In this document: in pieces, positions 56,376-64,000 of the stretch
Layout: each line of letters opens with the position of its first letter
How positions within the stretch are numbered: position 1 is the stretch's first letter
Assembly: GCA_024707265.1 (NCBI GenBank)
Contig: JANQAB010000002.1
Span: forward strand, 764,188-828,187
DNA length: 64,000 nucleotides
From: Sporocytophaga sp.
Lineage (GTDB): Bacteria; Bacteroidota; Bacteroidia; Cytophagales; Cytophagaceae
Direction of reading: 5' to 3'
Program-made: the position numbers and the translations under genes
The notes under the pieces: generated by a model
Told to the model about the DNA's origin: nothing
The model's database searches: none
What the model saw: only the letters and a program-made list of their open reading frames with translations

Positions 56376-58667
56376 TTAAATATTCACCTTTGTCTGATCT
56401 ATTCCGAGGAGTTGAAGTACAACGGGAATTCCTTTTTTGGCCTTAGTGAAGTCAAAAGATTCTTCCGATGGTTTTTGATTAGATTTATTGGTCAATATGT
56501 TTCCATCCTTAGCCTTTTCTCCAAGCTTCCTGCGTTCAGAATTAGTGAATTCAGAGAATGTTCTTCGAAGCAATGGAAGAACTTGTACAAAAACTTCTTC
56601 ACTGAGATCAGCAACCCAATTGTTTATTAAGTTCCATAGTGCACTATCTACTAGTAGGATAGTGCCGCTTCCTTTAAGGAATCCTTCGAGCCAGGAAGCG
56701 GCTTTTTCTGCATCGTTAGCAAATGACATAGAATAGCTGAATGTATTGATAAGCTGCTCTCCCGTCAATATTCGCTGATCATACAGCAATCTGGTCGTAT
56801 ATCCGGAAATCACCGGTGAACTGTTATGATTCCTGCGGATAGATGACAAAGTTTGTTGCCATTGAACAAAAATATCCTGATCACTTAAAATGTTTATAGA
56901 ATCGTTAAGTTTAAAGACCAACTCCAATAGATGTGCAGACGCATCTTCATTCACGGAGACGCAGGCAGCAGGTAAGCTTATGCATATTCTTGTAATCATG
57001 TTTTTAGCTATGTTGCTTACAAGATCAGCATCGGTTTTTCTTACATTTCCATACCTGCTTACATTCACAAGGCTGGGAATTGCCTTCATCAGCTGGATCA
57101 CATCCCCTGATGTGGCAGCTAGATTTTGGATTTTGAGTATCAGGGCATCTATGGCTTTCGGTAATTCAGCAGGAATAGAGCCTTCAAGGAGGGCGGTAAT
57201 CTCAGCAAGTGAATCTGATTGTGCTGATTTATTGATAACAAAACTATTAGCAGCATCTTCGAGCGTATTGCCCCAGGAACCTTTTTCTATTATGTCAATA
57301 GCAAGGGAAGGAATCCATTGCAACGTCCATTGTTCTTTGAAGGTACCTTTTCCTTCCGCATGTTGTTTATTTCCCCATTTTATTTCAAGCAATTCAAGTC
57401 TGTGGAGAAAAATACTTTTTTCGAGATCATTATCTTTTCTCAGATCAAGGATGTAAGCTTTGGATTCAGCAGAGACGCCTAGTCTGAGTTTTTTCTGAAG
57501 TTTTTCAATATCCAGTTGTAAAGGCGGTTTAGGTATTTCTGTGGGTACAGTTCCTATGCAATCGCTGACAATTAGCTCACTATGAATAAGATCTAGGAGT
57601 ATAGATTCACCTGAACATAATACAACCAGAGTAGCTTCGATCATTTCTTCAAGGCCAGGCTTTGAAAGCTTTCTGATGGCAGCCAGACTATGAGTAAGAC
57701 GGACTGCTTCGATGACATGCGCAACAGAAACATCCATACCTTTCAACCGAAGAAGTTTTGCTACCTTCACAAACCATCTTGTGCCATCGTCTTCAGAATA
57801 ATTCCAAAGATGGTGATACCATCCGGGAGATTCAATACCTGCACCATACCCGCTATAAAGGCTTAATCTATTATAGGTCCAGGGAGTCCAGGTACATTCG
57901 GTCTTTACTTTGGCAAGTCCTTTTAAAATTTCGTTATCTGCCTTAGAAGTATTTTTCAGATCATTTAAAGCAGGAGCGTGCCATGCTCCGCAAATGACTG
58001 CTATATTTTGAAACTTTTCTTTTTCAACTTGTCTGATCACCTTTCTCATATAAGCCTCCCTAAGTTGTTCCAGTTTATTCTCTTTCGATGGAAGGGTCTC
58101 GCGCAAGACCTGCATTGCTTCTCTTACAGCTTCAAATACTTCGTGGTTGTCTATTCTGTTTTCAAATTGCTGTTCCCACCATTTCTCTCCATCATCCATA
58201 CCGGCGGCCTGTGCGAGAAGGGAAATCGGGTCAATATATTCTGCAGTTATATCATTGTTAAGACCTTCTGAGGGTTCTCCATCTGCATTATTTCCATTTG
58301 TATCACTGTTTTCTGCAGATTGGCTATCGGTTTCTGCAGCTATATTACTGAGCGCAAACTGATGGTTGAGAGGAAGATCCATAAAATGCAAAGGGAGCTT
58401 GTTTCTTTTTGCATATTGTATAGCCTGCCATTCAGGGGAGAACTCAGCAAAAGGATAAAATACAGCTTTCTTCGGATTCTCGGACTCATATACCAAGATG
58501 GATACAGGAGGTTTAAGTTCTTCATGATTGGACCATTCTAGCAAATGATCAGCATCCGGGGGGCCTTCAACAAGCACAACATCCGGATTTGTTTCTTCAA
58601 GAAAAGCCTTTACATTCCTTGCACTTCCAGGTCCATGATGTCTTATACCTAATATGTGGACTGCCAT
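56376..58667 (-). CDS. DUF5682 family protein
   Basis: A 763-aa protein opening MAVHILGIRHHGPGSARNVKAFLEETNPDVVLVEGPPDADHLL, the motif pattern of DUF5682. The His pair and EGPPDAD are reminiscent of TraB/GumN-type metalloprotease-like folds, but that link is only a suggestion. The remainder is largely helical with no other motif. It is co-transcribed with the vWA gene behind it (12-base gap) and the MoxR gene ahead (53 bases). Probably a cytosolic member of the complex. Confidence 0.75.
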   Translation of the reverse strand: MAVHILGIRHHGPGSARNVKAFLEETNPDVVLVEGPPDADHLLEWSNHEELKPPVSILVYESENPKKAVFYPFAEFSPEWQAIQYAKRNKLPLHFMDLPLNHQFALSNIAAETDSQSAENSDTNGNNADGEPSEGLNNDITAEYIDPISLLAQAAGMDDGEKWWEQQFENRIDNHEVFEAVREAMQVLRETLPSKENKLEQLREAYMRKVIRQVEKEKFQNIAVICGAWHAPALNDLKNTSKADNEILKGLAKVKTECTWTPWTYNRLSLYSGYGAGIESPGWYHHLWNYSEDDGTRWFVKVAKLLRLKGMDVSVAHVIEAVRLTHSLAAIRKLSKPGLEEMIEATLVVLCSGESILLDLIHSELIVSDCIGTVPTEIPKPPLQLDIEKLQKKLRLGVSAESKAYILDLRKDNDLEKSIFLHRLELLEIKWGNKQHAEGKGTFKEQWTLQWIPSLAIDIIEKGSWGNTLEDAANSFVINKSAQSDSLAEITALLEGSIPAELPKAIDALILKIQNLAATSGDVIQLMKAIPSLVNVSRYGNVRKTDADLVSNIAKNMITRICISLPAACVSVNEDASAHLLELVFKLNDSINILSDQDIFVQWQQTLSSIRRNHNSSPVISGYTTRLLYDQRILTGEQLINTFSYSMSFANDAEKAASWLEGFLKGSGTILLVDSALWNLINNWVADLSEEVFVQVLPLLRRTFSEFTNSERRKLGEKAKDGNILTNKSNQKPSEESFDFTKAKKGIPVVLQLLGIDQTKVNI

Positions 58668-58720
58668 TTTCCTTTTATTTATTCAATTGTTGAATCGAAA
58701 TCATTCTTATTTTTCTAAGT

Positions 58721-59800
58721 TTAAAGCAGGTCCCTGCAGGCACGGTAGATATCTTTCCATTCGTCTCTGGGCTTAACAACAGTTTCCAGGTATTCCTGCC
58801 AAATAATTTTATCCTGAACAGGATCTTTTACGACAGCTCCAATAATACCTGCAGCGAGATCAGAAGCATTAAGTAGTCCGTCTCCGAAATAAGCCGCCAT
58901 TGCTAATCCATTGTTCACAACAGAGATGGCTTCAGCAGTACTAAGGGTACCGCTTGGAACTTTAATCTTTGTTTTTCCATCTGAAGAAATACCACTTCTG
59001 AGTTCCCTGAAAATAGTGACAATTCTTCTTATTTCCTGAAGAGCCGGTGGTTCTGCAGGCAGTTCCATGATTTTTTCAAAGCTTTCAACCCTACGTTTCA
59101 CAATGTCTATTTCCTCATCGATAGAATCAGGAACGGGAAGTATTACTGTATTAAATCTTCTTTTTAAAGCACTTGAAAGTTCGTTTACTCCTTTGTCTCT
59201 GTTGTTTGCAGTAGCAATAACGTTGAAGCCTCGAGCTGCCTGTATTTCGCTGTTTAACTCTGGTACAGGTAGTGTTTTTTCTGATAAAATAGTAATAAGT
59301 GTATCCTGTACATCAGAGCCAATACGTGTAAGCTCCTCAATACGGACAATCTTTCCTTCCTTCATTGCTCTCATAACCGGCGTTTCTACAATGGCATTTG
59401 AAGATGGACCTTCTGCAAGAAGTCGTGCGTAATTCCATCCGTAACGAATAGCTTCTTCACTTGTACCTGCAGTGCCCTGAACGATCATTGTACTATCTCC
59501 GCTTATTCCTGCTGAAATGTGTTCGCTTACCCAGCTTTTTGCAGTACCTGGTAGTCCATATAAAAGTAAGGCCCTGTCTGTTGTAAGGGTAGCTACTGCA
59601 ATTTCCATAAGCCTTCTGTTTCCTATATATTTTGGAGATATTTCGAATCCGTTCTTAAGTTTTCCTCCAATCAGATATGTAACTACTGACTGAGGGGAGA
59701 GCTTCCAGTTAAATGGTTTCTTGTCAGAATCTTGTTTGATAAGTTCTTCCAGTTCCTGAGCATACAATTGCTCTGCGTGTTCTCTTAAAAAGTTTGACAT
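58721..59800 (-). CDS. MoxR-type AAA+ ATPase
   Basis: A 359-aa AAA+ ATPase: Walker A GLPGTAKS (82-89), Walker B VRIEEL, sensor/arginine-finger segments IATANNRD and ALKRRFNT. MoxR ATPases typically act with vWA proteins in maturation or remodelling of a client. Here the vWA gene is two genes downstream in the same operon. The Walker B carries EE rather than the common DE, a conservative change seen in some MoxR lines. Confidence 0.85.
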   Translation of the reverse strand: MSNFLREHAEQLYAQELEELIKQDSDKKPFNWKLSPQSVVTYLIGGKLKNGFEISPKYIGNRRLMEIAVATLTTDRALLLYGLPGTAKSWVSEHISAGISGDSTMIVQGTAGTSEEAIRYGWNYARLLAEGPSSNAIVETPVMRAMKEGKIVRIEELTRIGSDVQDTLITILSEKTLPVPELNSEIQAARGFNVIATANNRDKGVNELSSALKRRFNTVILPVPDSIDEEIDIVKRRVESFEKIMELPAEPPALQEIRRIVTIFRELRSGISSDGKTKIKVPSGTLSTAEAISVVNNGLAMAAYFGDGLLNASDLAAGIIGAVVKDPVQDKIIWQEYLETVVKPRDEWKDIYRACRDLL

Positions 59801-59850
59801 ATGAATTTCTCTAAAATTTCTATTATTTAAATCTCCGACAGCAATCGGAT

Positions 59851-61332
59851 TTAGTGTAATTTTTTAAATGATGATAAAATATTTTCTTTGATGGCAAGAA
59901 GATGAAGGATATATTCTTTCATATTTTCAGATTGTACCTGTGTGTCCAAGACATTGACCTGGCTTAAAAGACTGCAGGGAAGCAAGCCTATAATCTTAGC
60001 ATAGAAGCTCCTGTTGTATTGATAGTACTGACTAAACGTAAATTTTAATATTCCTGTAGCTAGTGCGACAGACCATTCCTCATTCCTGTTAGAGGAAAAC
60101 GTGATAACTTCTTGCGGGTGTTGGTCAATATTCCTAAGCAAATATTTTTCTTGTTCATCTGCAGGCAGGAGGAATGCTAATTCATGATAAAATTTATCTG
60201 TATGATGGCTTAGTAACAATGCCCAGCCTTTGTCTTTAAATCTTCCTGTTGCACTGATTACAGCAGGTAATAATTTTTTTCCGATGGAATCTTTAGTTAA
60301 AGCTTCAACTATTTCTTCTGGAGACAATTTAAATAAAGTCTCCAGATAGGATGGAGGAGTATAAGCCATTAATTGATAAACAAAATATTCATCATCGCTT
60401 ATTTCCTTGCTGCTGCTGAGTTTATCAATGCCTGATTTATAAATAAGTTCATTTATTGAAGAAATAGGTTTAATCTCTATAACTATTTTACTTATCAATC
60501 CTGCTATTGCTTTTTCTTTCTTCAGAATTAAATTTAGCTCAAGTAGAGACTTATATTCATTTACAATAAATGATTCTGGTATTAGTTTAAGCAATTCCCA
60601 TACTACATCTTTGACTTTCTGGCTTTTTTCATTTAGCAGAGATTTAAGCCAGGCTTCATCCTCAAAGGAGATATTAATGGAAAGAAATCTTAGCAGTTCT
60701 GTTTTCGTATTGGCACTTTCCTGATTCCAGCTTTGCTGAAGTATTGCTCTTCCTCCTTCAGGATCGGTTTCTCTCTTGTTTTTAAGAAATAATTTTCTTT
60801 GCTCTGGTGTACCAGTTTGCCATGTATCATCTTCTGATGTTATCTCTTTGTAAAAGCTCCAGTCAGGATTAAATTGGCTCAGCCACTCTCCGCGTTTTCC
60901 ACAGCAATTTTTAATCGCCTCTCTTAAGTTCTTTTGAGTTTCCGCTATTGAAAATAGTTGAGGAATAATTTCGTGTGAAACAATCTGATGGGCCTTTTGA
61001 CAATGGTCAAGCCATAACCCGAGCAGAGAATAATTTTCAGCGTTTAAAACTTCTTTGAGACTTGAAATGGAATTATGTGAGCACAGAGACTTTTCTTCAA
61101 TTGGCGCAATCTTTAAAGGACTCTGGTCTGTTGTTCTATTGATTGTACCGCACTGATGATAATTAAATGCAACTCCTGCAAGCTGAAGGTATTTTTCTTC
61201 AGTATCTGATGTTGTCGAATTTATATGTTCAAAAATTGTTGTGAAGTCCTCTGTAAGATCTGCAGAGGAAAGTTGTTTTTTTGATGTGCCTAATAAGGCC
61301 ACGTTGATGATATTGTTCCGGAATTCCATCAC
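59851..61332 (-). CDS. DUF5691 family protein
   Basis: A 493-aa protein starting NIINVALLGTSKK, a pattern typical of DUF5691, followed by helical repeats (for example LLKLIPESFIVNEYKSLLELNLILKKEK) that look like HEAT or TPR-type repeats. No catalytic motif. Its start overlaps the stop of the SWIM gene by four bases (ATGA), so the two are translationally coupled. Role in the cluster unknown. Confidence 0.75.
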   Translation of the reverse strand: MMEFRNNIINVALLGTSKKQLSSADLTEDFTTIFEHINSTTSDTEEKYLQLAGVAFNYHQCGTINRTTDQSPLKIAPIEEKSLCSHNSISSLKEVLNAENYSLLGLWLDHCQKAHQIVSHEIIPQLFSIAETQKNLREAIKNCCGKRGEWLSQFNPDWSFYKEITSEDDTWQTGTPEQRKLFLKNKRETDPEGGRAILQQSWNQESANTKTELLRFLSINISFEDEAWLKSLLNEKSQKVKDVVWELLKLIPESFIVNEYKSLLELNLILKKEKAIAGLISKIVIEIKPISSINELIYKSGIDKLSSSKEISDDEYFVYQLMAYTPPSYLETLFKLSPEEIVEALTKDSIGKKLLPAVISATGRFKDKGWALLLSHHTDKFYHELAFLLPADEQEKYLLRNIDQHPQEVITFSSNRNEEWSVALATGILKFTFSQYYQYNRSFYAKIIGLLPCSLLSQVNVLDTQVQSENMKEYILHLLAIKENILSSFKKLH

Positions 61333-62629
61333 AGAATGTAGAATTGTTCTTTATGCCAACAGGCAATTGGTTCATATGTGTTATGATATCCCACAGCAGC
61401 AATTGTAACAGGATTGCCACCACTTATGGCAAGTAGTTTATAAATGCTTTTAAATTCCGGAGATATTAAATTTATGTCTTTGGCAGTATCCATAAGCCAC
61501 CATTGATTATCAGAGAGTACCGGTGTGACGTTGCTTATTACTAATGGACGTTCACCGCTGAATGGAAGTAGCGAATAGATCCTGACCTCTTCATCCAGTA
61601 CATCCTTCCAGGTATTGTGAGAGTTTAAAGAAACCGTTTGGTTACTTCCGGTCGAACTTTTAATAATGGCTCTTAATGGGGCTACGGAAGGGTAATATAC
61701 AAGCTCTGCTTCAATAGAAGAACCTGGGATCAGGGAAATACTTCTTCCCTGACCGTTAAATACAAACTGTAGGATAAGTGCGTACTTGTTACTTTGTTGC
61801 CCAAGCATCCAATATTTTTCAGTTGTATAGGTATCTTCTTCAACTACCTGCTTACCTAAAACAAACCATGTATCAGTTATACCCTTTTGTTCCTTTAGTT
61901 CTTCCTGATTTTGTGTAAAGCCTATAGAGCTTTTAATGTCTTCCTGAAGCGCAGGATCTAGGGCACTTAAATTATGATAGCCTTCAATGATGAGAAGAAT
62001 TTTTAATAATTGATCAAGAAAGCTTCCCTGCCAGTTTTCAGTATAAAAATTTGTATTCCCAAGATTGGTTATCATTCTTGAAAGACCGGGAGATTGGGCG
62101 TCGATAAGTCTTTTTGCCATATTTTCCCAATAGGTTAAAGGCTTTTCCGGAGCGCTCAGAATTCCGTTTCTTATAAGATCTTTTATCCAAAGTTTTAACT
62201 CATCTATTCCATCACTTACTTTCTGATGTCTTGATTGCTGCCTTTTAGCCTGGGCTACTTCATCCACGGGTTTGTCCTGCTTTTCGGCTTTTTTTCTTCG
62301 CGTTGAGCTCTTTTGGCAAGCCATTCCGTTACCCAGTCAGGTGATTCTGAATCAATAAAAGAAGTAGGTGTTTTGGCAAAAAGAAGTAGCAGCCCAATTC
62401 CATGTTTGCAGGGAAATTTTCTACTGGGACAACTACATTTGAAAGCAATGTTATTTAGATCAATCTGGGTCTGGTATGGCTTGCTGCCACTGCCTTTGCA
62501 CTCGCCCCACAATGCATTTTCATTTTTATAAACAGAAACCCATTTTTCAATTTTTGCGAGGTCTTTACCTGATTTAGCAGAGGCAATGTCAGGAGAGAGC
62601 GCAATAACCTGTTCTTCAGACCAACTCAT
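61329..62629 (-). CDS. SWIM zinc-finger protein of the MoxR cluster, one frameshift
   Basis: About 433 aa when rebuilt. The N-terminus has a SWIM zinc finger CxCx6CxH (CSC at 65-67, Cys74, His76), followed by a helical region and a beta-rich C-terminal domain. The frame breaks at an A7 run on the coding strand (T7, 62289-62295): eight A gives KRAQREEKK continuing AEKQDKPVDEVAQ. It is the first gene of the operon, overlapping DUF5691 by four bases, and shares a divergent 360-base intergenic region with the sensor gene at the right edge. Confidence 0.8.
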
Positions 62630-62989
62630 ATTTTGTATAAAAAGTAAAAAAACTTCTTCAATATATATCCAAAAATCCTTTTTTAATAAAGGACAGTGTG
62701 TTTTATGATTAAATTATACAGGGTTTTTGAATCAGATGTATTTTCAATTCCATATAGCATATAGCGCTTTTGCTAATAGATTAGATTTTTGGGTTGTAAT
62801 TTAAGTTTTTAATTGTCAGGTATTTATTTGTTTTGATAATTATTTCTATGTTATAGACGATTATTGAATGAATCTGTTACATAACCAGAAAAATAAAATC
62901 GGATCTTTATAAGTAGGGAATAGGAGAGATAAATATTTGGCTTTATAAAAATTTCTACTCTTCTTTTTATAATTTAAGTTTTGAATGCC
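62630..62989. other. Divergent intergenic region
   Basis: A 360-base AT-rich stretch between the minus-strand SWIM gene and the plus-strand sensor gene. It presumably holds promoters in both directions. No RNA gene or repeat is evident. Confidence 0.6.
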
Positions 62990-64000
62990 ATGGCACATAT
63001 TGTTAAAAGAGTATTTTTTGTATTGACTTTTCTTTTAAGTCCTTTCATCCCTGTCTCAGGACAGCAGTATAACTTTCGCAATTTTTCTGTTGAGGATGGA
63101 CTGGCTCAATCTCAAGTGTACTCAATTAGTGAGGATAACAATGGCAACATCTGGTTTGGCACAAGAGGTGGTGGACTCAGTCGTTTTGATGGTATTCAAT
63201 TTTACAACATAACCGTCCAGGAGGGATTGGCCAATAATTACATCAGGACAATTTTGAAAGATCACTCTGGTAATTTGTGGATCGGGACAGATAATGGATT
63301 GTCAAAATACGACGGTTCTAAGTTTATTAGTTACACCGGAAAACATGGTTTGTACAACACTACTGTCAACGCTCTCATTCAGGATCACAAAGGTACTGTG
63401 TGGATTGGAACAGCGGATGGCCTGTTTCATTTTGAGAAAGATACCATAGTTAGGTTTGGACGAAAACTGAATGCCCCAAGATCCAAAATCAATTGTTTGT
63501 TTGAAGACAAAAGTGGAGCTATCTGGGCAGGTACTGATTTTGGGATCTATAAATTCCTGAAGGGGCAGAGTAAATATGAAATGAAACAAATCTCCTCGTC
63601 CGACGGCCTTGCAGGAAATCAGATAACAAATATAAGGCAGGATTCTCTGGGAAGAATTTGGATTTGTACATATAGTGGAGGAGTATCGGTCATTTCAAAT
63701 GGACAAATAAACAACCTTACCAAATCTAACGGTTTACCTGGGAATACCATATATGATTGTCTGGCTACAGACAGTAAAACAATTTGGTTATGTACCTCAA
63801 ATGGAATAGCACGGTTAGAGGATGAATCGGGAGTACTATCTGTTCAGAATATCACAGAGGCAGAAGGACTTGCCAATAACGTTGTGATGTCATTGTATAA
63901 GGATTCTTTTGGAAATATATGGTTTGGTACGTCTGGAGGAGGAATAAGCAAACTAGGCTCAGAGCGGTTCATTCATTATAAGGCAATTAAAGGCGTTTTC
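62990..64000 (+). CDS. Two-component sensor with Reg_prop beta-propeller, 3' end outside window
   Basis: The frame is open from the ATG at 62990 to the window edge (337 codons). A signal peptide (LTFLLSPFIPVSGQ) precedes Reg_prop repeats: GLAQSQVYSISEDNNGNIWFGTRGGGLSRFDG, then DHSGNLWIGTDNGLSKYDG and DHKGTVWIGTADGLFHF. Each carries the WIGT/WFGT motif of a beta-propeller blade, typical of periplasmic sensors of Bacteroidetes hybrid histidine kinases and sigma-linked regulators. The kinase part lies outside. The better of two nearby ATGs is at 62990; the one at 62985 is out of frame. Confidence 0.8.
   Translation, partial: MAHIVKRVFFVLTFLLSPFIPVSGQQYNFRNFSVEDGLAQSQVYSISEDNNGNIWFGTRGGGLSRFDGIQFYNITVQEGLANNYIRTILKDHSGNLWIGTDNGLSKYDGSKFISYTGKHGLYNTTVNALIQDHKGTVWIGTADGLFHFEKDTIVRFGRKLNAPRSKINCLFEDKSGAIWAGTDFGIYKFLKGQSKYEMKQISSSDGLAGNQITNIRQDSLGRIWICTYSGGVSVISNGQINNLTKSNGLPGNTIYDCLATDSKTIWLCTSNGIARLEDESGVLSVQNITEAEGLANNVVMSLYKDSFGNIWFGTSGGGISKLGSERFIHYKAIKGVF

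Noticed and set aside
1..64000. tRNA, rRNA or additional CRISPR
   Set aside because: I found no cloverleaf with a typical CCA-adjacent end, no ribosomal sequence and no regularly spaced short repeats.

Overview
The window is AT-rich chromosome from a Bacteroidetes bacterium. Evidence: type IX secretion (T9SS) sorting domains on two large secreted proteins, a DUF5723 outer-membrane protein, promoter motifs of the TAnnTTTG type, and a cell-surface GH8 glucanase built from Ig-like repeats of the kind common in Cytophaga. A cellulolytic Cytophagales member (Cytophaga or Sporocytophaga-like) fits best; the genus is an inference.

Layout. 1-6.8 kb: 3' end of a GAPDH gene, a tiny zinc-finger-like protein, PPC and SIMPL proteins, a nucleotidyltransferase/phosphoesterase pair, two divergent SDRs, a pentapeptide protein and a lipoprotein. 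6.8-16.4 kb: a radical SAM/SPASM gene translationally coupled to a degenerate REP-type (HUH) transposase, an envelope pair (lipoprotein + DUF5723), a glycine-rich T9SS protein, an NAD(P)-binding protein, an IS1595-type zinc-ribbon remnant and an AI-2E family permease. 16.4-20.6 kb: DUF4139, PhyH dioxygenase and WYL regulator genes, bracketed by REP-like palindrome pairs. 20.7-25.6 kb: RtcB, then a retron on the minus strand (ncRNA followed by an Mx162-like reverse transcriptase), then a SWIM protein. 25.6-39.5 kb: a WGR/HEAT protein diverging from a YqiJ-flotillin-giant ATPase operon, followed by PAS-LuxR, PLD nuclease, PspA and DnaJ genes. 39.7-43.1 kb: NAD salvage (NrtR-like regulator, NadM-Nudix, NAMPT). 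43.4-55.1 kb: the GH8 glucanase, a nucleotidyltransferase/methyltransferase fusion, an XRE-L,D-transpeptidase-M23 cluster, duplicated SnoaL-like genes, a CoaD-CoaE fusion and a Crp regulator. 55.2-62.6 kb: a vWA, DUF5682, MoxR, DUF5691, SWIM operon. The right edge cuts a beta-propeller two-component sensor.

Twelve single-base indels break ten genes: gene pieces that read as one protein are split at short homopolymers, nearly all runs of 5-7 A or T. In each case the reconstructed length becomes a whole number of codons. Homopolymer miscalling is the simplest explanation, so I annotate these genes at full length and give the position of each run. True pseudogenisation of some remains possible.

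The most interesting loci are the retron, whose ncRNA I could delimit by a 20/21-nt a1/a2 inverted repeat ending just upstream of the reverse transcriptase start, and the two multi-gene modules of uncertain function (YqiJ-flotillin-giant ATPase-PspA, and MoxR-vWA-DUF5682-DUF5691-SWIM). A WGR-SWIM operon lies between the retron and the flotillin module.
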